From positions 1 through 64,000 of the forward strand of contig NZ_RQEY01000001.1 in assembly GCF_004770105.1 (NCBI RefSeq): a stretch of 64,000 nt of DNA, in the 5' to 3' direction. The stretch is from Leptospira andrefontaineae (GTDB lineage Bacteria > Spirochaetota > Leptospiria > Leptospirales > Leptospiraceae). The position numbers and the translations under genes were made by a program. Shown piece by piece: positions 17,531 to 25,839 of the stretch; positions within the stretch are counted from its first letter, which is position 1; every line of letters begins with the position of its first letter. A model generated the notes under the pieces. The model was not told where the DNA came from, made no database searches, and worked only from the letters and a program-made list of their open reading frames with translations.

Positions 17531-19242
17531 AGAGCACGTCCGATAAATCTGAATTTTTCCCCTAAAGGAAATCTTCCTAGATTTGCTTGGACCACTCCTT
17601 TCGTGAATCTGGTTGCCTTAGAATAATCTATCTTTATATCCACAATAACAGGCCTTCCTTCGGCGGAGATACGGAATGCCTGCTTTAATGCAGAATCTAT
17701 GTTCTCATTAGATTCAATAGAAAGATATGCTGCACCTGTTCCTCGCGCTATACCTTCTAATTGTAACTCACCTAGTATGGTACAGGTCTTCCGAGAATAA
17801 GGTATCTGTTGTCCTTGGGATATCTGGCTTAGCTCCCCATCATAGAAAACACAAATGATTACTCCAACGGAATTTGTACTAGCGGTGAGTAACTCTAATC
17901 CTGTCATCAAAAATGCACCGTCACCTACAATGCCCACAACATTACGATCCGGGTTTGCTATCTTGGCTCCGATGGAAGCAGGCACACAGTACCCCATAGA
18001 ATTAAAATCGCTTGGTGAAATAAATGTTTTAGAACGGATCGATGGAAAAAGTTCAGCAGCTAAGAATGTATGATTCCCATCATCCACGACCAGGATATCT
18101 TCTTCTTTCATCTGTTTGCGCAACTCGCGAAAGAAAATAGAAGGATTTACTTTATCCGGAACAGAATGTTTTTCCCACTCGACTTCGTATTCTTTTTTCT
18201 TTTTTAGAATTAGATCCTCAATTTTCTCAGATTCTTTTTTCTGAATTCCGTCCTTTTTAAATTTCTCTAATATTTCACCCAATATATGTTTTGCGTCTCC
18301 CTCTAACTCGAATTTTGCAGGATAATTCTTAGAGAATACATCCGGATTCACATCTATATGGATTAAATTTTCAGGCACTTTCATGCTAAAACTTCCGGTA
18401 GGGATCTCGGAGAATCTTGTTCCGATAGCTAATAGACAGTCACAATTCTCAAAAGTCGCTTCTCCCGCCGGAACAGAATAAGGACCAAATCCCATTCCAG
18501 TATGAAGTGGATGATTCCCGGGAAATACACTCAATCCTTGCAAGGTAGTAGCAACGGGGGCACCAATGAGCTCGGCGAGTTCGATTAATTCTTTAGTCGC
18601 TTCTCGAGCTCCCCAACCTGCAAAAATCCCCGGATGTGCGGAGTTTTTCAAAAGATCATAAGCATTTTCTAATGCTGCTTCATCGATCTTCCATACATTC
18701 CTTTCTGGTGTGAACTTTGGAATATGGGACACATTTCCTGAAAACAATTGTATGTTTACCGGGATCTCTATAAAAACAGGTCCGGCCTCATCCTCTGTCG
18801 CAATCTCATAGGCTTCGAATATAATCGGGATAATGTCTTCATGAGTTTCTACTCGAAAGAATTTTTTAGTGATGCCTTTCAGAAATCCTGACTGATCAAT
18901 TTGGTGTAATTGGAATTTTTTCCCGGTATCCGTTCTTACTCCGCCTGAGATGATCAACATTGGTATTCCATCCAAGTATGCTTCTCCGATCCCACTTAAT
19001 GCGTGAGTCGCACCTGCAGCAGGAACAATAACCAAAGTACCAATAGATCCAGAAGTCCTACTGATTGCATCCGCCATAAACGCCGCTCCACATTCATGGG
19101 TTACAAGATAAGGAGTGATACTCTTAGATATATTCAATTCGTCGTACAATTCGGTATTATGGACCCCAGGTATTCCGAAAGTGAATTTCACTCCGATCTG
19201 TTCTAAGGCGTATACGATCAATTCTGCTCCGGTCTTTTTCAT
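17509..19242 (-). CDS. Thiamine-diphosphate-dependent enzyme (acetolactate-synthase superfamily)
   Basis: 577 residues with the three domains of the family. The catalytic Glu is E50 (THECGAAFMADA). A central nucleotide-binding-like domain (about 190-330) follows. The diphosphate motif is GDGAFLMTGLELLTA, but the usual Asn pair at its end is replaced (VFYDG). CAGGAATC precedes the ATG. Family members make or break C-C bonds of 2-oxo acids; this one does not look like IlvB in context and the substrate is open. It lies 19 bp after the FAD dehydrogenase gene in an FNR-type operon. Confidence 0.8.
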   Translation of the reverse strand: MKKTGAELIVYALEQIGVKFTFGIPGVHNTELYDELNISKSITPYLVTHECGAAFMADAISRTSGSIGTLVIVPAAGATHALSGIGEAYLDGIPMLIISGGVRTDTGKKFQLHQIDQSGFLKGITKKFFRVETHEDIIPIIFEAYEIATEDEAGPVFIEIPVNIQLFSGNVSHIPKFTPERNVWKIDEAALENAYDLLKNSAHPGIFAGWGAREATKELIELAELIGAPVATTLQGLSVFPGNHPLHTGMGFGPYSVPAGEATFENCDCLLAIGTRFSEIPTGSFSMKVPENLIHIDVNPDVFSKNYPAKFELEGDAKHILGEILEKFKKDGIQKKESEKIEDLILKKKKEYEVEWEKHSVPDKVNPSIFFRELRKQMKEEDILVVDDGNHTFLAAELFPSIRSKTFISPSDFNSMGYCVPASIGAKIANPDRNVVGIVGDGAFLMTGLELLTASTNSVGVIICVFYDGELSQISQGQQIPYSRKTCTILGELQLEGIARGTGAAYLSIESNENIDSALKQAFRISAEGRPVIVDIKIDYSKATRFTKGVVQANLGRFPLGEKFRFIGRALWRKLTG

Positions 19243-19261
19243 AATGATTCCTGTTTGTTAT

Positions 19262-20890
19262 TTATGGTTTTATAATGGAACGCGCTGCAATTCTGGAGGT
19301 AAGTATACAACTGCCTAAGAAGGTTCCTTCTAAAGCACCTTTTCCGTGGATTCCTCCACCGCCGAAACCGGCCGCTTCCCCCACCGCATACAGACCTTCA
19401 ATTGGATTTCCTCTGGGATCTAAAACTCTGGATTTTAGATCCGTTTGGATCCCTCCCATAGACTTTCGAGTAAGTATAAATTCGCGTATCGCGATCAGAG
19501 GCATTGCTTTTTTATCTAAGATCTTCTGGAACTTACAAGTTCGAGCACGATCCCCACGATAATTGCGAAGTTGTGTGATCCTTCTGAGTTGATCGTCATT
19601 ATGGAATGTTTCTCCCCTTTCGATCATCTCATCATACTCAAGGATAGTTCTTTCTAATCTTTCCGCATTGATAGAACGATCTTCATTCAACTCGTTCATT
19701 CTTTCTGCAAGTTCTGAAACCGAATCCGCTACTACGAAATCGGGACATTCTGAGCTGATCTTTTTTACGAAAGATTCATTCCCGAAAAAAACAGTTTTCA
19801 AAAATCCTAAAAAGTCCTTATTACGTATCGAGTCGTTAAACTCTGAACCGGAAACAGCAAGTTCTTTAACTGCAATTTTCCAATTCATAACCTGCCAAGA
19901 GAACTTCTCTTCTTGGGCACAGATCCTTTCTACAAGATAGCGAGTATCAAAACCGGTAACCAAAGGAATCGGTCCTATTCTTTCACCTTTCGAATTCAAC
20001 CAAAGAGCAGACTTAGGAGGGACTAGGCTGAGTCCTTCTCCTTCCCATTTAGGATCAGGATGATGAACACCGGCAGCATAATTCCACATCTTATCCAAAT
20101 GAGTTAGATTCGCTCCTATCTTTTCAGAAGCAGTATGAAGATCTCCAATCGCATATTTATGTGAACCGTTCAGAATGATCTCCGGCGGTTTGCCAAGAGT
20201 CTTAGGCCAATGTTTTCTGATCTTCTTCATATCACCCGCTATTCCGCCGCTTGCGAGTACTGTATGTTCTGCGAAGATCTCGTATCTTATTCCATCTATC
20301 TCAGATTCCGCAATACAACCTTGTATCCTTTTTCCGGAACGGATCAGCTCTTTAGCCCTGGTCCCAAATAAAAAGCGAAGTCGATTCAGATTCTTATGAG
20401 TGTATAAGTTTTTCTTTAATGCGGAGATTAATCCGTCTCCGGTTCCCCAAACCATATGGAACCTAGGAACACTATTCCCAGGTTTGAACATTCCTCTTTC
20501 CACCCAATGAACAACCGGGAAGAAGCCTACTGATTTTCCTTTCAGATAATAGAAAATGTCTTCTAAAGATCGGTTAACGTATTCTTGAGCCCAAAGTTTC
20601 GGAAAACGGTCTTCTTTCGAAAATTCAGCGGTGGAGTTCCAATCAGAAAGAGCCAATGAAACATTATCTTGTATCCCATTCCATCTTTGGATCGGAGTAT
20701 CCACCATAAAGATACCGCCGAAAGAAAGTCGAGCAAGGCCTCCTAATCGATCCTCAGAATCACGATCTACCAAGATCACTTTCTTTCCGGCATCTAATAG
20801 ATCCAAAGCGATAACGATCCCTGCGAGACCGGCTCCAATGACTAAAACTTCAGTGGATAAGGATATTTTTTCTTTCTTCTTCTCTTCCAT
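19262..20890 (-). CDS. FAD-binding dehydrogenase (fumarate-reductase/ketosteroid-dehydrogenase-like flavoprotein)
   Basis: 542 residues. The N-terminal Rossmann motif is VIGAGLAGIVIALDLLDAG with VILVDRD after it; the C-terminal FAD segment includes GLYAVGEAAGFGGGGIHGKGALEG. It has no signal peptide and no haem motif, so it is probably cytoplasmic. It resembles the COG3573-type predicted oxidoreductases, whose substrates are mostly unknown. The start is supported by the promoter: a -10 (TAAAAT, 20903-20908, minus strand) under the box leaves a leader of about 6 nt. Confidence 0.82.
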   Translation of the reverse strand: MEEKKKEKISLSTEVLVIGAGLAGIVIALDLLDAGKKVILVDRDSEDRLGGLARLSFGGIFMVDTPIQRWNGIQDNVSLALSDWNSTAEFSKEDRFPKLWAQEYVNRSLEDIFYYLKGKSVGFFPVVHWVERGMFKPGNSVPRFHMVWGTGDGLISALKKNLYTHKNLNRLRFLFGTRAKELIRSGKRIQGCIAESEIDGIRYEIFAEHTVLASGGIAGDMKKIRKHWPKTLGKPPEIILNGSHKYAIGDLHTASEKIGANLTHLDKMWNYAAGVHHPDPKWEGEGLSLVPPKSALWLNSKGERIGPIPLVTGFDTRYLVERICAQEEKFSWQVMNWKIAVKELAVSGSEFNDSIRNKDFLGFLKTVFFGNESFVKKISSECPDFVVADSVSELAERMNELNEDRSINAERLERTILEYDEMIERGETFHNDDQLRRITQLRNYRGDRARTCKFQKILDKKAMPLIAIREFILTRKSMGGIQTDLKSRVLDPRGNPIEGLYAVGEAAGFGGGGIHGKGALEGTFLGSCILTSRIAARSIIKP

Positions 20891-20930
20891 TTTCAGAAGA
20901 AAATTTTAACTGAAAATCTTTCTGACGCAA

Positions 20931-20944
20931 TTGATCGATGTCAA
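20931..20944 (-). promoter_or_regulatory. FNR/DNR-type box upstream of the FAD dehydrogenase operon
   Basis: TTGATCGATGTCAA, one base from a perfect palindrome. The minus-strand TAAAAT at 20903-20908 lies exactly where a class II promoter would need it, putting the start near 20896, 6 nt before the ATG. The box is 157 bp from the divergent patatin gene. Confidence 0.8.
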
Positions 20945-21100
20945 TGTGCGTATTAACATTTATCATGTTTAATATATTGTAAGGGATCTCTAAACCTCGG
21001 AGTCATCTTGAATTTGCAACCTTTTCGGAAGAGATGATCTCATATCTTTTGTAAATGGAAATGAAGAACAAAATTCTAAGTTTTCATTAAAGGAGAAATT

Positions 21101-21991
21101 ATGGAACTTCCAAAAGCAAAAAAAGGAAAGCGAGCATTATTGGTAGAAGGAGGAGGAATGAAAGGAGCATTTGCGGGAGGAGTTTTACATTCTTTGAATT
21201 GTATTCTACCTGCCAAAAACTTCGATTTGGTCCTGGCTGTTTCGTCTGGAGCATGTTGCGCTGCTTATTACGCAACCACTCCTGATCCCGAACCAGTTTC
21301 AGGAGATCATACACTTTCCATTTGGAAATACGAACTCGCAGGCAAAAAATTGATCTCGGTCTTTCATCCTCTTTTCGGCAAACCGTTCTTAGATCAAAAA
21401 TATTTAATAGATTATCTATTCCGAAAAAAGTATCGGATCTTGACCGAAAATTTAGGAAAGAAAGGATTACCTGAACTAAGGATCGCAGTCAGCAATCTTC
21501 GATCCAGATCTATAGAATATAGAAAAGCCACAAAAGAAAATTTATTCGATCTATTGAAAGCAGCAACATCACTTCCGATAGCAACCAAAGGAAAATATAA
21601 GGTAGAAGGAGAATATCTATCCGATGCGGCGATCTTGAACCCTTTGCCACTACAAGATTTGATCGAGGCAGGATATAAGGATATAACGGTAGTATTAAAT
21701 TCTCCAATACAACATTCTTCTCCGCCACTCACATCTATCAGTAGATTTTTATCCTTTCCTCTGGATCGAAAACTATCCAAGATCATGAAATTTTCCCATC
21801 ATACGAATTATAATACTGCAAGAGAGATCGCATCCAATCCTCCAAAAGGTGTTCGTATTTATACAATTGCACCGGAAACAAAACTTCCTGTTGGACTAAT
21901 CACAACTAAACAATCGAAACTGGAACAAACAGTCGAGTTAGGAAAAGAAATCGGAAGAAAGGCTGCAAAATTCTTAAAACGAAAACTATGA
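21101..21991 (+). CDS. Patatin-like phospholipase family protein
   Basis: 296 residues; AGGAGAAATT precedes the ATG. It opens with the oxyanion motif VEGGGMKGAFAGGVL (16-30). The nucleophile elbow reads A-V-S-S-G where most patatins have G-x-S-x-G, and the dyad Asp lies in LSDAAILNPLPL instead of DGG/DGA. It resembles the YjjU-type cytoplasmic patatins, probable lipid acyl hydrolases. The following small gene overlaps it by 4 bp. Confidence 0.82.
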   Translation: MELPKAKKGKRALLVEGGGMKGAFAGGVLHSLNCILPAKNFDLVLAVSSGACCAAYYATTPDPEPVSGDHTLSIWKYELAGKKLISVFHPLFGKPFLDQKYLIDYLFRKKYRILTENLGKKGLPELRIAVSNLRSRSIEYRKATKENLFDLLKAATSLPIATKGKYKVEGEYLSDAAILNPLPLQDLIEAGYKDITVVLNSPIQHSSPPLTSISRFLSFPLDRKLSKIMKFSHHTNYNTAREIASNPPKGVRIYTIAPETKLPVGLITTKQSKLEQTVELGKEIGRKAAKFLKRKL

Positions 21992-22347
21992 AAACGATCT
22001 CTTTCCCCTCTCTCAAACCTGCACTCGAGCGGATCAATTATGAATTGATAATGGACTTCGAAGAACATCATCCTCGAGTGTATATCCATCTAGAATGGAA
22101 TTCGAAAGAATATAAGAAAGAGCCTCGTTATGAATTCCCTGAGGGGGGACTTCTTTTTATCAATGTTCCAACTTGGGAGTGGATGGATTTTATAGATGGG
22201 ATCCAACCTCCTGAGATGGAGATCCGGGACTTCCGGATAGAATTCATCTGTTTTCCAGAGGATAGAAGGAAAACGGAAACTGCATCCAGGTTTTGTATCC
22301 GTTATCCTGCCTATCCTGAACCGATGGTTTATCTCACCAGATTCTGA
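21988..22347 (+). CDS. Hypothetical protein coupled to the patatin gene
   Basis: 119 residues, acidic and rich in Glu, Pro and aromatic residues, with no signal peptide or membrane segment. Noticeable stretches are EEHHPRVYIHLEW and VPTWEWMDFIDGIQPPEMEI. I recognise no family. Its ATG overlaps the patatin stop (ATGA), so it is translated together with the patatin and may be its partner. Confidence 0.65.
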   Translation: MKTISFPSLKPALERINYELIMDFEEHHPRVYIHLEWNSKEYKKEPRYEFPEGGLLFINVPTWEWMDFIDGIQPPEMEIRDFRIEFICFPEDRRKTETASRFCIRYPAYPEPMVYLTRF

Positions 22348-22351
22348 AAAA

Positions 22352-22365
22352 TTGACTTGGATCAA
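22352..22365 (+). promoter_or_regulatory. FNR/DNR-type box upstream of the FadL-type gene
   Basis: TTGACTTGGATCAA (22352-22365). TACAAT at 22387-22392 is a good -10 and sets transcription at about 22399, with the box centre near -40.5. Confidence 0.78.
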
Positions 22366-22398
22366 TGCAATTCGTATGATCTTTCATACAATTTGAGA

Positions 22399-23829
22399 AT
22401 GAAACTCGGAATTATTATCACACTATATAAAGGATTCTCCCGATCGAAAAGAGGGCGTATCCCCTTTTTACTTATCCTTCTTCTTTTCCTATCCTTTGGC
22501 TCTAGCGTGTATGGATTCCAAGGGATCATGCCAACCTCAGTCGGAGCAAGACAAGCCGGAATGGGGGGCGCCTTCCAAGCTATCGGAGGTTCCGTTATGG
22601 ACTTGGAATCCAATCCATCTCATTTGGCCAGGCTCACTACTCCTAAATGGGAATTCGGCACTTCCGTTCATTTTGCAAAAATAGAATATTCAGATTCTTT
22701 TATAGACCAGGACCCTAACCTTTCTTACCAGAATAAGATCGTGGAAACTCCAAGAGCAGTTTTTCCTTATATGGGTTATATTCATCCTGTCACAGATCGG
22801 CTCGGGATTGGATTCGCATTGTACACACAAGGTGGAGGAGGAGGTTCTTTTTCAAATATCACTCGGATCTCTCCCGGCAAACAAAGTTTAAATGATACAT
22901 TTGGCGTAAACGTTCCTTTCGGAACGGAAAGAAAATCACAAGAAGATCTTAAATTCAAATTTATGCTTACCAAGTTGACTATAGGCGCCGGATATAGATT
23001 CGGAAATCTATCAGTAGGCTTAGGGCTTGATCTTGCCTATGCGTTCATGGAAATGAAGAAGACAAATTTAGATCTGAGTAGGACAGTCGAACTGCCTGGC
23101 AGCCTCGCATATAATAGCGATCCTGCTTACTCATACGGAGGTAAATTAGGATTTTCTTATGAACTCTCCTCGAACATAAGATTAGCTTACTCTTATACAC
23201 TTCGAAACGTTTTACATATGGACGGACAAATGAAAGTAGAAGGAGAGGATCCGATTGTCAAAAATGGATCTCGCGTTTCAAGATATATGGTCTGGCCAGA
23301 CCGACATATTTTCGGGATCTCTTATCGTATTCATTCTTGGATTTTCGATTTTGATATTAAGTTCATTCCTTGGTCCCAAAGTTTTCGTACAAATCGTTTT
23401 ATCTTGGAGCGGCCGTTAGTAACTACTCCAATCGGTTCCGAATCAAATGTAATGCAGATGAATTTCAGATGGAGAGATCAATATTGTTTCGCTTTAGGCG
23501 CGGAATATGAGTGGAAATACGGATTCAGGTTCAGAGCGGGATATAGTTATGCCAAAACACCAATGACTCCCCAAGGATTAAATCCAATGCTTGGGACCAC
23601 GAATGAACATCATCTTGCAGGAGGTTTGGGATATTATACTACGAGCGGTCCTACACTTCATTTTGCGATAGAATATGCATTTCCAAAGTCAATGAAGGGA
23701 AGTGAGTCTTCCGATTGGGCCTTGGCGCATTCTATCTTTTCCGCAAAAGAGATCCAACTGACTCAATTCCAATTCAGCAAATCTGTTTCAGTATTGAGCT
23801 TAAGTTTTGGCGTTGAGAAAAATATTTAA
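22399..23829 (+). CDS. OMPP1/FadL/TodX-family outer membrane transport protein
   Basis: About 476 residues. After a basic N-terminus and a signal peptide (about 15-37, SSVYGFQG) comes the typical FadL opening, IMPTSVGARQAGMGGAFQAI, then a long beta-barrel. Family members let hydrophobic molecules such as fatty acids through the outer membrane. I place the start at the ATG at 22399. The open frame reaches back to a TTG at 22357, but that codon lies inside the FNR-type box and upstream of the -10, so it cannot be used. The messenger looks leaderless. Confidence 0.85.
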   Translation: MKLGIIITLYKGFSRSKRGRIPFLLILLLFLSFGSSVYGFQGIMPTSVGARQAGMGGAFQAIGGSVMDLESNPSHLARLTTPKWEFGTSVHFAKIEYSDSFIDQDPNLSYQNKIVETPRAVFPYMGYIHPVTDRLGIGFALYTQGGGGGSFSNITRISPGKQSLNDTFGVNVPFGTERKSQEDLKFKFMLTKLTIGAGYRFGNLSVGLGLDLAYAFMEMKKTNLDLSRTVELPGSLAYNSDPAYSYGGKLGFSYELSSNIRLAYSYTLRNVLHMDGQMKVEGEDPIVKNGSRVSRYMVWPDRHIFGISYRIHSWIFDFDIKFIPWSQSFRTNRFILERPLVTTPIGSESNVMQMNFRWRDQYCFALGAEYEWKYGFRFRAGYSYAKTPMTPQGLNPMLGTTNEHHLAGGLGYYTTSGPTLHFAIEYAFPKSMKGSESSDWALAHSIFSAKEIQLTQFQFSKSVSVLSLSFGVEKNI

Positions 23830-23842
23830 GGGAAAAGATAGA

Positions 23843-24205
23843 TCAAAAATGTGAGTCGATCAGACTCTTCAATTGATCTATCTGTAACGGTTTTACAAAA
23901 TAACCCAAAGGTTTGGTTACTGCGGCCCTATCTTTGGTGGCTTTATCCTGGTATCCAGTAACAAAAACGATAGGAATATCTACATCCTCTTTGATCTCGG
24001 AAGCTGCGGCAATACCATCCATTTCTCCTGCGAGAGTGATATCCATTAAGATCAGATCCGGACGATCTTCCTTCGCGATCCTAACTGCTTCTTCTCCGGA
24101 TGTAGCGAGGTCGATCACATTATATCCGATCTTTCTCAACTCCCGTCGGATCAACATGGCAGTAATCACCTCTTCCTCTACAAGAAGTACGTTTAAATTT
24201 TTCAT
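23843..24205 (-). CDS. Single-domain response regulator
   Basis: 120 residues, only a receiver domain: acidic pair near residues 10-11 (VEEE), phospho-acceptor Asp in ILMDITLAG, Thr in FVTGY and Lys in FVKPL. It has no output domain, so it may act by protein contact. It lies 6 bp after the histidine kinase gene and is its probable partner. Confidence 0.88.
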   Translation of the reverse strand: MKNLNVLLVEEEVITAMLIRRELRKIGYNVIDLATSGEEAVRIAKEDRPDLILMDITLAGEMDGIAAASEIKEDVDIPIVFVTGYQDKATKDRAAVTKPLGYFVKPLQIDQLKSLIDSHF

Positions 24206-24211
24206 TTCCGG

Positions 24212-25723
24212 CTAAACCCGCTTTTTATATATATTATTCGGAAAATCGATCTCGCATTGAAAATTCGGACCGGTCTTAAAACGGATATTTCCTGACAATT
24301 GGCTTTCTGCGATCCCTTGCACGAGTTGTATTCCTAAAGAACTACAACTCTTAAAATTGTATTCTTTCTCCATACCAACTCCGTCGTCCGAATATGTTAA
24401 GTGAAATCTTCCTCCCTGATCTTCATAAAAATGAATCGAAATATTTCCGGAAGAAGCTTTAGGAAAAGCGAATTTGATCGAATTATTCAAAAGTTCGGAA
24501 AGTATCAAACCGATGGGGATCACCACATCAAAAAGAAGTTTCCGGTCCTCTATTTCTGTCTGAATGCTCAGTTGACAGGAACTATTATCATTAGTCCGTA
24601 ACGCGTAATTCGATAACTCGGTGATATATTGTTTTATCGGTACGGATGATAGATCCTTTCCGGAATACAATAATCTATGCACAAGAGAAATGGCCTGTAT
24701 ACGGTCCTGAAGCCTATACACGATCGTCCTAATTTCGGGACTCTCCGGATATGCCTCCGATTGTAGAACGATCAGACTACCGATTACCTGCAAAGTATTA
24801 TTGGAACGATGATATATTTCCCGGATCAGATTCTCTTTTTCTCCCAAAGACCTAGACAATATCTCGTTTGTTTCTAAAATTTTCCAGTATGGTCGATTGA
24901 TAGAAGAAATGAAAACCCCTCTGTAGATAAGGAAAAAAGAAATGATCTTATAAATATGGCCTAATACATTATATATATCGAATACAGTTGTATATACTGC
25001 AAAGACAAGCTCGCTCAAAATACAAAATATGAATGCGTAAATATAATATTTTGTATTCTCCCAGCCGAACTTAGGTATCCTAAACCAATAAGCGATCAGG
25101 GCAAGTATCAATACAAAAATAATAACAAACTCCGAAACCCTTTTAAAAAATGTTAAACCGATCTCGGGAGAAAAAGTAACGGGAAGAAGTTCCGTAAAAT
25201 AAGTAACTGCTATAAATGTAAATGTGGAAACTAGGATCGGTACAAACAGCATCAACCCTTTTTGTTTGAATAATCCGTTCTCGTTTGGAACAAACGCACT
25301 TGTTAAAAATGAAATTGCCGAAAATAACCGGACTATGATCCAAAACTGGGTGGATTTATTAGGAGAATTCGGAGTAAACAAATCCGGCATGCCGGAGTAT
25401 CCCAGCATATGCATCATATCTATTAAGGCGATGCCCAAAAAAGCGGTCCCTAAAAATAAAGTGTGCCTATCTTTACTTTGAGGGTAAGTAAACCAGCCCA
25501 CCCCGAAAATAGACATAGATACGATAATACTGAATGATTCTGCTATATTATGAAAGACTAGATACGGAGGGATCTTGGATTCGAAATATATGGACGAATG
25601 GAAAACCTGGATGGTCAAGATCGGAAGAGAAGCAAAGAAGAACGCTCCAATTACTTTCATCCAATAGCGATTCGAATAAGAAATTTCCTGACCCATTTCC
25701 GCCATTCTGAACCTGAAATCCAT
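24212..25723 (-). CDS. MASE3 membrane sensor histidine kinase (HisKA_2 type)
   Basis: 503 residues. The N-terminal 270 form a multi-pass MASE3 sensor (FHNIAESFSIIVSMSIFGVGW and MMHMLGYSGMPD). A HisKA_2 dimerisation domain carries the phospho-acceptor in EIYHRSNNTLQVIGSL. The HATPase domain has ELLNNSIKFAFP and YSDDGVGME. The signal it senses is unknown. An FNR-type box lies 56 bp upstream, which would place it under anaerobic or NO control. Confidence 0.85.
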   Translation of the reverse strand: MDFRFRMAEMGQEISYSNRYWMKVIGAFFFASLPILTIQVFHSSIYFESKIPPYLVFHNIAESFSIIVSMSIFGVGWFTYPQSKDRHTLFLGTAFLGIALIDMMHMLGYSGMPDLFTPNSPNKSTQFWIIVRLFSAISFLTSAFVPNENGLFKQKGLMLFVPILVSTFTFIAVTYFTELLPVTFSPEIGLTFFKRVSEFVIIFVLILALIAYWFRIPKFGWENTKYYIYAFIFCILSELVFAVYTTVFDIYNVLGHIYKIISFFLIYRGVFISSINRPYWKILETNEILSRSLGEKENLIREIYHRSNNTLQVIGSLIVLQSEAYPESPEIRTIVYRLQDRIQAISLVHRLLYSGKDLSSVPIKQYITELSNYALRTNDNSSCQLSIQTEIEDRKLLFDVVIPIGLILSELLNNSIKFAFPKASSGNISIHFYEDQGGRFHLTYSDDGVGMEKEYNFKSCSSLGIQLVQGIAESQLSGNIRFKTGPNFQCEIDFPNNIYKKRV

Positions 25724-25778
25724 TTATAAATGACGGATTTTGTCATTCATAATTCACATGGCAAGATCAATAGGATTA

Positions 25779-25792
25779 TTGACAAATATCAA
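25779..25792 (-). promoter_or_regulatory. FNR/DNR-type box upstream of the sensor kinase
   Basis: TTGACAAATATCAA, 56 bp before the kinase start. I see no convincing -10 at the expected distance, so the call rests on the 14-mer alone. Confidence 0.6.
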
Positions 25793-25839
25793 TAATACGT
25801 TACTCGCGCATGTCTTAGGATATAAGATCGGAGTTCGAA

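Noticed and set aside
22357..22398. Longer N-terminus of the FadL-type protein from a TTG
   Set aside because: The TTG lies inside the regulatory box and upstream of the -10, so it would not be transcribed.
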